NCBI GenBank assembly: GCA_026419785.1
Contig: JAODTK010005561.1
Span: forward strand, 372,001-436,000
Source: Sclerodactyla briareus
Taxonomy: Eukaryota > Echinodermata > Holothuroidea > Dendrochirotida > Sclerodactylidae
Direction of reading: 5' to 3'
DNA length: 64,000 nucleotides
Under the pieces are notes generated by a model that was given only the letters and a program-made list of their open reading frames with translations, made no database searches and was not told the DNA's origin. Below are positions 39,086 to 50,599 of this stretch, one piece after another; position 1 is the first letter of the stretch; every line of letters starts with the position of its first letter. A program made the translations under genes and the position numbers.

Positions 39086-42000
39086 GCCCCCCTGTATTCA
39101 CCAAGACCAGAGTTTCTCTCATGCACTTTTACATGATATGGGAAGGCATCATATATACACTGTTAGACTCTGAATATGTGGATCAGTTTAAACCTGAATA
39201 TGAATGATAGACACACTGCCAACCAATATGGTAGAGAGGAAGTGTTATTTTGACAATTTTTAAATTGTGAGGACACTGTATACATAATGGATGGAAACCA
39301 GAAAACCTTTCAAATAGTGTTTTCCTCACTAAATGTGTACATTACTCATTTAGGTCATTTTAACACAGTTGTTATAACAACAGTGTCACAGAGACCTGAT
39401 ATTCTGTTCTTCCCACACTTTCATGCCAGCTCGCCTATTTTGAGCAATTTTAATATTTCAATGTCATCATTTGGGAGCTATCTTGGGAATGATGATGTAA
39501 GTTGCAACTCTACAGATTTATGAATTGAATGACTGAATTGAGAATTTTCCAATTGGTACTAAATTCGACCTGTTTCAGGTTGGTGTCGACAAATATAGTC
39601 GACAATGGTGCGTTGCAGAGGTAACTATGATGTTGACAATAATCGTCTCTGGCATTGAAAGGTTCAACTGTGATTCAGCGGTTTAATTTTTTGTGACATT
39701 CTTGACAGGGGGACCTGCTGAAAAACAACTTCCAGTGCACTGCACAATATCAACATCGATGACATTTGCACTGATATATACTTCACTTTCGCTACTGCCT
39801 CCCGCTATGGATCTTGATCTCTTGGTCAGTGGATATAACAATATTCTGGATGTTTGACAGCCATGCGCCCAATGGGCAAATAAACATTATGTCCAGGCTT
39901 AGTAACATTTGCCCAAAGAAGGTTTGAGAGCCCAAAAAGTCATAAGTTTACAGGAAAGACAGACAGACAAACAAATAGACTGACGACTGTGGATCACATT
40001 AGCTCAAAAGCATAGCTGGTTCGAGCTCAAAATAGAATGAACAGAAACAAACAACAACAATTTCCTAGCAACAGCAGCATGGATGAGTTGATTTTTTTTC
40101 CCCTGCACATTCACAGCAAAATATCATTGGGTTACATCATACCTTGTGTGTGTGTTATGTTCTGTCTATGAGTAGATATAACCCGTTGTCAGAGCCGTTA
40201 CACCTACTAGTGTACCACCCACAGGAGTGCGGATCGGGTCTCATTTCAACAATGTACAGGTATCTGAAAAAAAGAGAATAAATCCAGGGGAAAATAGTAA
40301 ATGACAATTTAAAATATCCATTCATATATACATCGGAAAGAGGGCAGCGGCAGAGGAATGAAGAATTCCAGAACAAGAATTTACCTTTTCTGAGTGCCAA
40401 AATAGTTTGGTGATCTTTTTTCTCAGGTTCTCCCATTGAAATAGTGTAGGGGAGATTGATCAAAATTCCATTTTCCAATTCTCAAAATGGGAACTCTTGT
40501 CCCTAACATTATGCTGGCCATCCATGCCGTATTTGACTGTCTGTGTATAGGCCTGGGTTCACTCGTTGCCTATACAATATTCACTCTAACTTAGCCCTTA
40601 CAAGTCTGTTATATTCCTTACACTGCATACTTTATACAGAGCATAGCAATAGCCTAAGTTGGTCCTTCTTCAGTACGCCCTCCCAACCCAATAAATTTTA
40701 AACACAAAATCTTTTTAGCAGTTCAGTAAGGTTTTGCAGCTGTTATTTAGCGCATATTGCAGCATCATGTGTTACACAGGGGACAATAAGGAGGGGGAGG
40801 CCATTCTGAGGGCGCACTTCCCTCGAAACCCCCCCTCAGAAAAAAATCTCTCGGTACGCGCCTGGGTCAACTTGATTATACCTTATTACTTTTCACTTGT
40901 TTAGAGTATTCATTTCGGGATTCTTCGCAATACGTCGGCCATGTAGACCTGTGCTGTAACTCCATAGACGTCTGTTCTATAATGCACAGATTATATGAAT
41001 CGTCATGATAATTTTCTGGAATCTTTCCAACCGAAATCACATTGAAATGTTCCCAAGTGAGCTTCAGATCGCACTAGAGATTTAATATCTAGAATCCTAC
41101 AGCTTCCAGGGCCCTAACCCAGGCCCTGGACCCATGCCGAGGGACTTCGCGCTACGCGCCGATGAGGTGCGCTGCGCGTACATAGGGATTAGTCTGTCCG
41201 CACTCGATTCACAGCACGAATATCTCCCCCACCCCCCTTGCGAGAAATAAGTATCCATGCCAGTGTTAATGCTAAGGTGTGTGATGCGCAATTTGCACAC
41301 TCAAACTCAAATCCCGCACAAAACTAATTTACATGCGGGAAAGTCCCGCACTGGCTACCACAACAGGAATAGCATATTTTGCACTATTTTCATTCAGTCA
41401 CGATCTCGTTACTTCAGGCACAATGCATACTAATATCATTATGTTTCAGACATCGTAACACGATAGGTCATGAGGGGAAACACTACGAAGCAGCTCACAC
41501 ATTGATAACTTTCGATTGATATGAATATGTAGAACTGATTCATGTATACTTTCTATGTTGACCATGTGGAAAGGGACCAAATCCACTGTAGAATAAGGTT
41601 AAAATCTGGAATCTAAAAACATGTAAAAATATCAAATAATGAAACAGCCATGTAGATGGGTGGAACAAACACATTTCACAAAAAATTGAATCTGTCTTTG
41701 CAAGGGTCTTCAGATAATCACATTTCTAATCTAGGCGAAGTGTGGTTCCCTGTCTATAGCAAGGTCCAGTAGCTTAGGCTATGAGGGTACCAGTGTTCCC
41801 GGGAAGTAGTAAAGCATGCCATTTGCTACTATGGGCCAGAAAAATGTTGCCGTTGAAGAATTTGCCGTTTCGGCGACACTCATGTTAACTATGGGATGGA
41901 AGCAGGAATGGTTTAGGCATGGGGTGGCATCCCATGTACCCATTGCCTTTACAGTGTAACTTGTGTAGCATAGTTTGACAATGCAGTCAATTGGAGAGTG

Positions 42001-42240
42001 GGAGTCAGGGAGACAAACTTGGGCCAAGAGGGAGGGCTGTAAACCTTAGAAAACACATCCTTCCTTTGTTAAAAAACTGGCAATGTGACAATGTTCCGCG
42101 GTATGCATGGTACCAAAAAAACGCTGAACTATGAGACCCCCCCCCTCCCTAGATTTCAAAATCTCCCTTTGATACATTGAGGAGCCTGGAACCTAGCGTA
42201 AACACTGATCCATGCTCGGTCCACAGTAATTTTGCTATGG
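39086..42240. other. Intergenic, scattered repeat ends, no gene recognised
   Basis: At 39955-40040 there is another end of the dispersed element (GACA run, GATCACATTAGCTC, GCATAGCTGGTTCGAGCT). At 40848-40864 the minus strand reads CAGGCGCGTACCGAGAGA, a hAT-like end. At 41140-41180 a CGCGCTACGCGCC repeat phrase occurs. No coding sequence is supported. Confidence 0.5.
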
Positions 42241-42261
42241 GTGTCCCACAATCACTTTTTT

Positions 42262-44339
42262 GGCTAACTCCATCCAGCGTGACAGACGGGATATTTGGAG
42301 CTACTTTTTTTTATTTCAGAAGCCTGTTACAACTATTTAAATAGGTTTATGAACACTTTTCCATGCTTGAAGCATGACAAATACATAAAATTTCAATTAA
42401 AACAAAGAACATGAGGATGGGTGATTCAGTGGCTTCATGCTTCCAATTTGAAATCAGTGTGACGGACGGGACAAAAAAAACACTCAATTTTCTGAAAAAC
42501 ATAATTTTTCGAAAGATCTATCTGTTGTTGATTCAAAGTTGCTTGACAATTGTGCAAATTACTTAATGGTATATGAACTATCACAAAAAATAGAATGAAA
42601 CTAGTAACACGCTTACCCTTGTAAAACATGGGATGTCAAAATTGTGACGGATCGGAACATGACCATTTTTGAACTATTTGTAAAAATCATCCTTAATAGA
42701 ATTTTAAACTAGCAAATTTTCATTATGTGGTATTAACTCAATGGCATAATGAAGAATCAATTGGTCTTCCCTACCTATAAAAAAAAAGCAACCTCAAGAT
42801 TGTAAAATCTCTAATCAGTCTAATCAGGAAATGTGACTGAACAGAAGACGTTACGACGGGCATTTCATCACGTTTCAGTTTCTGTTATCATTGAAAAGTG
42901 CATTTGGCCCCACAATGGTGAACCCATTGGAGCTGCAAACCAGAGAAAGAGTCTGAAAACTATGAGCTGTAATAAGCACCCAATTGGAGACAATTAATTT
43001 TAAATGGGGGCGATTATTTGAGGGGAGTTTTCCAAGCGGAAGAGAAATGCATGGAGTGTTACCAGAGAAGGTGGAGTAAAGTGATTCATTTGTTACATTG
43101 TGATATGACCTGAGAAAATTGCAGGACTTTCTATCTGAAATCATGCCCCTTTTGATACCCACCCCCTAGCTTTGGCTCTATGTACCTTCAATTTATGGCT
43201 AACTATGTCTATTTCCAGCTACACCAAGAGGGGGTGGCATAAATTAGGTCAATTATTTGAGAACATAGCTATAAGCCTAACATATCAATGGTGTGGACAT
43301 GTCCCTTGGATATAAAATATAATCTCCTTTGTACCAAATAGAACTAGCACTTCTTTCTGGTTCAAATTTGTAGGCGGTCACACTTTTAGGCAATAGTTGT
43401 ACAGTACATACAATGTATTGCCTATGGTTAGGCTATAAGACTCATCATACACCACTTTATACCGTAGTACAACACTCAGATGTTCTCTGATGGATAATAA
43501 GTTTGTTGTGTGGCCAGGAGGCTATGCTGGAGTAGTGGTCGTTGGACATACATGGGGCTGGCGTTAATAGGATCTGCTTGAAACACCTCATGAACTGAAA
43601 AGATAGGCATGCTTTTTACTTTGTGGCTGGGTTTAGACAGTTTGACCTGGTATGGTCCAAAACCTGTATTGAAGGGTTAACCTTCAGATCGGACTCTAAG
43701 TTACACAGTCTGTTAATAGGGTCTGTGAAAATAACTGTATGATTTCGTAAGAGAAGTCAACAGGACACATTGAATATATTTGTGGCAGACGGGACAAAAT
43801 GTGACGGACGGGACAAAGTCTGTGTTGGAATATTCTTATCACTCAATATAAACAAAAAACAATTTTTATTTTGCTTTCTGGATGTGGGTAGATCTATAAA
43901 AGATAGGAATTAGGCTTAGGGCCAAAAAGATCCTTGAATGAGAAAAAAGAATAACTTTTTCATGTTTTTTTGTGACGGACGGGACATTTCACAACATAAA
44001 ATTGAAATTATAGTCATTCAGTCAAATTACATCACTGGTAAATAATTGTTATGGATTGCAAAAAGTAGACCAAATCTTGTATTAAGCCATTAAAAAGTAA
44101 TTTTGAATGATGTTTTATGTAACATTTGGAATTGAGGCTTTTCTGCATATTAAAAGTGTATTTGACCTTTAAATCCTCTCAACTTTAAATTCTCATGAAA
44201 ATGATATATAATTATAGTGTCAGAACGAAGATGGTCTGAAAAGCCGGACTTGTCTATTTTGCAGAGAAATATAATTTGGTAATTAAACTGAAACAACTTT
44301 GAGAATTCTTTCACTTGCAACATTTCTATGGAGTTAGCC
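42262..44339. other. Segment with six copies of TGTGACGGACGGGACA and 12-bp inverted ends
   Basis: The motif, exact or with up to four changes, occurs near 42279, 42458, 42643, 43781, 43800 and 43971, always on the plus strand. GGCTAACTCCAT at 42262 is mirrored by ATGGAGTTAGCC at 44328-44339. Surrounding DNA is AT-rich with no long frame. It could be a non-autonomous transposon with subterminal binding sites; it is not a known class to me. Confidence 0.4.
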
Positions 44340-44396
44340 TTTTACTCACCATGGGGATTGGGAGATCGTATTTATACTATAGTTATACATACACAA

Positions 44397-45969
44397 CAAG
44401 AGCACCAATAGTGCTGTAGCTCAAACCACACAGATGTACCAAGACGGAATGTACAATTATGTGTTAAATGTTCAAGATCATGAGGCCAAGAAGGCAATTT
44501 CAAGCAATGGCCTATTGTGCCCCTGTAACAACCTTTGACAATGATCTTCGCAAGGCCAAATGTGTCTTAGCAGTCAATGACCATTGTTACTCACTTTTAA
44601 GTCAACATCCATCGAAGAAAGCCCAATTGAGAAAGAGGCAATGTCACACAATGGCCTATTGCGTCCCCGTTCCTATGACCTGACAAGTCCGATAAAGTCA
44701 TGAACATTGGGTCCAAGTTTGGTCAACATCCATCAAAGAATGACTGTTTTGCTCCTTTTCATCATATGTTACATACTTTTTTAATTTAATGACACTATCG
44801 AGTTTGCATTCAAAATCTGCAAACCCTAGGGCCCACATTGGGCCTTCAACCAGAAGTTCGCAAACACCCTGATGGACCACTAACTGAGAGAAATTACATG
44901 TAATTTTGAAGAAAATCAATTGGTATTTGTGGAATGAGATGCATTTCGGGTACCGTTGTGTGAATTTCATAGAATGAGCTTACTGCCCAAGTGGGACCTT
45001 GGATCAAAAATTCCTGAACACCCTAAAGTACAACTGTTAGACCATCATCATGACCAATGTCAGTACTGTACACCAAAACTTTAAGGAAGAGAAGCAATTT
45101 GCATAATTCCACATAGGGGCCTTCGGGCCCACACTGGCCTTGAGTCTCAAATCCCTGGGCACCCTGACAGTACGGCTATTAGACCATCATTATGGCTGAA
45201 CATCAGCATGGTGCAACTAGATTTGTAGGAGATATAAGATTCAACAATATTTCATATAATGCCCTTGGGCCCCAACTGGGCCCTTGGGTCCCAAAAAATT
45301 CTTGAACAACCCCCATGGCCCTCTATCCAGTCCCATTACAACAATTACCTTTGAGAAAATCAATTGAAGTTGTGGGGAGGAGATGCATTTCAAGTACCAT
45401 TGTGTGAAAATGTATAAATGAGGTCCCTCAGGCCCAAGTCGGACGTTGGAACAAAAATCCTGCACATCCCAACGGTTAGTCTATTAGACCATCATTATGA
45501 CCGAACATCAGCACTGTGCAACAAAATTTGTAGGGATACATAATTTTGGGGGGGGGGATTCACATAATGGGCCCTTCGGCCCAAACTGGGCCTTGAGCCA
45601 AAAATTCCTGAACACCCCCAATGACCCTCTACCCAAGGAACATTTATGTAACTTTGAAAAAAAAACAAATTGAAGCTTGTGGAGGAGATGCATTTCAAGT
45701 ACCATTGTGTGAAAATTTCCTAAAATGGGCCCCTCGGGACCGAGTGGGACCTTGGATCAAAAATTCCTGAACACCCCGAAGATACGGCTGATAGACCATC
45801 ATTATGACCGAACATCAGCACTGTGCACTAAAATTTGTAGGAGAAGTAGCTTTTGCAGTTTTCCACTTATTGCCCCTGTGCCCCTTTTGATGCATTGACC
45901 TGACCTTTAGGTGTCAATAAACCATCAGTCAATAAACATTGTGACCAAGTCTGGTCGGTTCATCAAAGC
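44397..45969. mobile_element. Dispersed about 2-kb element, copy B, left part
   Basis: Colinear with 17290-19160: AGCACCAATAGTGCTGTAGC, the AAGATCATGAGGCCAAG phrase, repeated GGGCCCAAACTGGGCC modules, ACCATCATTATGACCGAACA several times, and finally TTCATCAAAGC, where the hAT-like insertion begins. The element resumes at 47536. Confidence 0.8.
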
Positions 45970-47535
45970 CAGTGCTCGAAAAATCCTATGCGCCGGTAGC
46001 CCGGGGCGCTTCCCCTTCGTGCCCTCGGGCTACCGGATTTCAGTTGCGAAATCCCCGTCGGGCTACCGCAATTTGTAGTCTGTATATATAAGTTAAAACT
46101 AAAGTACAGTATTACGGAGCCCATATTATATAGCCAAACAGCCACACATAAATTAAAACTAAAAATTATGTATTTTCGCTGTGATTAAGCCGCCGCGTAC
46201 ATCGCAGCTGAATCCACAACTGTTGAAAATTTTAAAACTGCCCCACGTGTGTGGCGAGCTGTGTACTGCATCATTTGCCGAATATCCCAGCCGCCGCAAA
46301 CATCGCAGCTTTATGGTACCGTAATAATAAAACTGCATGCCAGCTATATATGTTGCTTACTCGCCCAATGCTATTGCACTAGTTTCAAGACAGCCCTGTT
46401 TGGAACACGTGGTCATCACCTACTTACTGTTGACTAGCGTTCTGACAATTGCATTCCCACTGATATTGTACAGTGCGTTACTCACCTACCAAGTCGGCCA
46501 CTCCTATTGACTTGTACAGGCCGCCGACAGCAAACCTTTTTATCGCATGCAAATTACATCTATGGGAGTAAACTAACTCTGTGATTAAGGACTGGAATTA
46601 TTAGCGACCGTCGATCAACCTCGATCGCCGATACTGCAATGCAATTCGCGTGGGCATACAAATCTATGAATGAATGAGTGTGATTAATCGGGCAATTGGT
46701 GGAAAAAAATAATTATACATAAAGGTTTATTGCAGATTTGTGGCTCTTTTTAGGGCTGATTTTAGATTGTGCGTTGCTGCAGTTGTCTAGATAAAATAAT
46801 CACAGTTTACGTTAGGGCCTACTGGCAATTGCACTTGCGACCGGCTTTGTTTTTTGCGGGGCCGGCTGGGCGTACATATTTACGTATGGAAGAAAATGTA
46901 GTAAATGTAATTCTGCCTCAGGCTCGTAACAACCTGACATGTCTGTTTGCATACGTACATTGTCATAAACCCTTTCCTCAAACTTAGCGATACAAAAGGA
47001 GAAATACAACCATTTATGATACAAAAATATATTTTGGGGGGCAATTTTTTTACTCAAAAAGAGGATGTATAAAAGAAGGTCATTGTGAAAATAGAAGTCC
47101 CATACAGTGAGCTACAAGTTTGCAGTGCAATATAACGATCGCTAGCATTATTTAGGCAAGCGCGAATACCGATACCGGTGCCAAGGCATCGGTAATACCG
47201 GTTCCAAAAAAAATATGTTAGGTACCGCGCACGCAACCCTAGCCAAAGTATTCTCGCGAGGCAGGAAACGTGGCGGAGATGATGGGGGAGGGATCCGAGG
47301 AGATAGAATATGTGGCACCAGCAGAGGCAGGGCCCAGCAACTGGCCAGGGCAATTATGAGGAGTGGGGCTCAAGGGAATGATCGTGAGTTCAGTTCAGGG
47401 ATTTTTTTTTGCATAGAAGTAACATTTTAAACACGTGTAAATCATGGACACCCAGTCGGCCCCTTCGGGCTACCAGGTTCAGCCACTTGGGAGCCCGAAG
47501 GGCTACTAAATCTCAGAATATTTTTCGAAGCACTG
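45970..47535. mobile_element. Non-autonomous hAT-like DNA transposon (1566 bp) with target-site duplication
   Basis: The left end CAGTGCTCGAAAAATCCTAT, with GGTAGCCC just inside, is mirrored by the right end (read in reverse CAGTGCTTCGAAAAATATTC, GGTAGCCC). Flanks are ATCAAAGC on the left and ATCCCAAGC on the right, an imperfect 8-bp duplication as hAT elements make. Subterminal GGGCTACC/GGTAGCCC inverted motifs cluster at both ends. No transposase frame is visible, so mobilisation would need a partner. The uninterrupted target can be read at 19153-19160. Confidence 0.8.
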
Positions 47536-47670
47536 ATCCCAAGCACAAACTGTTGTGGCCAAAGAGGCAAAGTGTACAGACTGGATAGATAGGAGGATAG
47601 ATAGATAGATGACATGGCATCACAACAGCTCAACAGATAGTTGGTTTGGAGCCTCAAAATTTACGAAATA
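47536..47670. mobile_element. Dispersed about 2-kb element, copy B, right end
   Basis: After the insertion the element continues with CACAAACTGTTGTGGCCAAA, GGATAGATAGATAGATGAC, ATGGCATCACAACAGCTCAA and GTTGGTTTGGAGC, matching 19160-19345 with a shorter microsatellite. Confidence 0.75.
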
Positions 47671-48570
47671 TTAACTTTTCATAATTTCTCTAAAAATTGC
47701 CCTCATTCTACATCACAAGATCCTGTCCACTGCTTGATCAGGAGTTTCGGGGGCAGCTTCTGGGCTGATCCGATGTTGGCGAAGAATACATCCTCACATT
47801 TTCTTCTTTAAAAATTACCCAATATTACGCCACCAAGAGCAAGATAGTTCTGTACGTACCCCAGAAAGATCTACACACTCAATTTAGCTTTGATTGCGGC
47901 AATTGATGCTGTACTTGTTGTGTGCAAGTGGTAGACTGCCTCAAATTCATCCAAAACAATTGGGTACGAATTAGAATCAGTGCCCGGAAGTATCAAGGTG
48001 TCCACTGAACCTACCCTTGTGATGTGATAGAAAAAAAAAACCTGTAACGTGTAGAATGTATACAATGAGGGAGAACGGTATGTCACTTCCGGGTACTGAT
48101 TCTAAATTGGAGCCAGCAATTGTTCATTTTACTTCATCATGCATGTATTAACTTTTGGTATAATCATGGCTAATCCAAACAATTGCGGAGTATGTATGAA
48201 AAGGGTCAAATTCCATCATGCAGTGGAACATCTTTGTACATCAACGGCACAAAAAATATAGTATAGGATCACTACTTGCAAATTTGTCCACACAGTACTA
48301 ACATTAAAGTGGGTTCAATACAGGAGCTTAATGGACCATCAGGTGTTTCCCCAGAATCCAAAATAAAAACATTCATTGCAGAAGTTTTTTGGTTGTGCTA
48401 TCTTCAACAAAATACACAAGAAATTCTGTCTCCGGCCATCTGGGAGGTCTCTCAGACCCAAACTTTTCTGGTACGCTCTGTGCCAACCCCTAGTGGTGCT
48501 CCGCTTAGATGGTCAACATACATATGCCTTGGCCCCCAACTCCTAGATGCAGGCACCCCCATCTGAAAAA

Positions 48571-48588
48571 TCTCTGGCTACGCCACTG
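48571..48588. mobile_element. hAT-like terminal sequence (single end)
   Basis: The minus strand reads CAGTGGCGTAGCCAGAGA, then TTTTTCAG. CAGTGGCGTAGCCAG is a widespread terminal sequence of hAT-type elements in animals. The partner end was not located. Confidence 0.5.
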
Positions 48589-49056
48589 GGAAGGGGGGGG
48601 GGGGTGGAGAATTCCTGCTCCCGGGACCAGGAGTGAGTACAGCTTTACTCGTGCAGCCACTTCTCGGATGATTGCATAATGTTATACCAATGTAGAAATG
48701 TTGTACCTTGGATGTAGTATGATTAGTGTTAGGGATCCAATTAGAGATGGGATCAGGTTAGTGAGGGTTAGGTTTAGGTTCTGGTGACAAAAAGATTGAG
48801 ATTACATCTGGAATTGGAATGTGACCCTAACCTTACCCCTAAATAACACATGGGTATACTGGCACGGACCAATTCAGTCGGGCACCTAACTGTTAATGTG
48901 ACTTCTCGGCGTTTATAATGCATAGGCTAGTATGCAAGGACCGACTCTGATACTGGCGATTAGGATACACTCACTATATATACATTATGCAATCATGCCC
49001 ACTTCTTTTACACGAGAAAGGAGCAGGGTGAGAATTGGTATCATTGTCCACACCAA

Positions 49057-49118
49057 GGTTTTGAACCCGGGACCTTTGGCATGCAGGCGGGCACCAGTAC
49101 CAGCCACCTCACCGACTG
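49057..49118 (-). repeat. tRNA-derived SINE head (tRNA-Ala-like)
   Basis: The minus strand reads GGTGAGGTGGCTGGTACTGG (A-box-like), a GCATGC stem, then AAAGGTCCCGGGTTCAAAAC (B box). It resembles a tRNA internal promoter but has no pairing acceptor stem, so it is taken as a SINE head and not a tRNA gene. Confidence 0.45.
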
Positions 49119-50599
49119 CCTTCACGAAAACACGCCAGGATGGCATAGGCCTAGGCCTAGCCTAGGCCTATTCGGCCATACGTGCGAGTACCTGAATTTT
49201 CCGTTTTGGATCAATAAAGTTTTAGGCCTACTCCCTATTCATTCGGTGTACGTAAATTGCATTGATCTGGGTCCCAGTCAGAGGCTAGGCTAACTTAGCC
49301 TAACGTTAGGCCTGTTTGTGTAGTGTACTGTTAGGTTTTAAGAAGCCTAATAACGTGTGTCTTCAACCGTACTGGAGTACTGCCAGAGGTAACCCCGTAA
49401 CCACTTGCAAATCACTGCCTTGTGTAGGCTATGAGATTTTTTCCCTCGATTTACAGATCCGCTTACGCACTGCATCTATTCGACGAAATCGGTGGCAGTG
49501 AGATCGACAGTTGTTGAGGAATAGGGAAGAGAGCATTTGCTACTGCCAGACTTTGACCCCCCTGACATGTTCTTGCACTTTTATTTCTTGTCCGAAATAT
49601 GCGAAAGCGAAGCTCGTATAGTAGGACCGCTAGCGCGGCATGCAAAGAACGTACCTACGTCATGTATATAATGTGCGTGTCGTGTGCGTGTTTTGGTGTG
49701 TGTGACACCTCTTGCCATCACAATACCTGAAGAACGCAAGCATGTATGAAATCAGGCTTTTGGGTTGGTTGCTCATGTGGAGAGGTTGACCCCTATTGTT
49801 TTTTAATGCCAGTTTCCAAGGTCATTCAAGGTCACGACAGGACAAAAAGTCCAAAAAAACTTGTCAGCACGATATCTAATCAAATGAATGCAATATCCAT
49901 TAAACTCATGCTAGTATGTGGGTTGCACATATGGTGAGAATTGTTTTGGTGTCAGATCCATAGAGTTATTATCATAACTGGAGAGGCAAAGACAGCTGCA
50001 TGGACCTTTTCGCAAATAGCTTCTGGCAATGCATTGTTGTCTAGCTCAGGGGGCAAAGTAGGCAATCTATGGAAGGCCAAATAGGAATTTTCACAGCGGT
50101 TCAAAACTGATTTTTCATGTCGACATTAGCACATTTTAGTAAGATCTGTCACGATAATTTGTAGAAAAAATGATCGCGAACAACATAACTGAATTTGGGG
50201 AAATATGCACACTCATGCTAAACACAACTTGGCACCTTCAGTAACCAGCATGCATCGAACTAATCCCCAACGCAGCCGCAACATTCTATTTGCGAAAAAG
50301 GCTATGACAAAGCTTTCATTCAGTTCGAAATTGCTGTGTTTCTCACGAGGCGGGCCGCGGCGGCGCGGAGGCGGGCAGAGGTGCTGAGCTTGTAGCCATT
50401 GCTTCACTCGCATTTCTTTCATACCTCATCGACAAATTGTGGTATTTCGTCAAAGGCGCAAAAGTGTTCAGAACTTGCATGAACACTGGTGTTTCGTTTC
50501 TGAACACTTTGTGAGTGATGTTCGAATTCGAATAACGTGTTCGATTAAAAAGTTTCAGCACTGGTGCTCAATGTTGAACTCTTGTGTGAATTCCGTCCA

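Noticed and set aside
38425..39126. Frames of 100-167 codons rich in MFPG, VRCSQG and similar words
   Set aside because: They are translations of the 16-bp minisatellite; both strands give the same kind of repetitive peptide.
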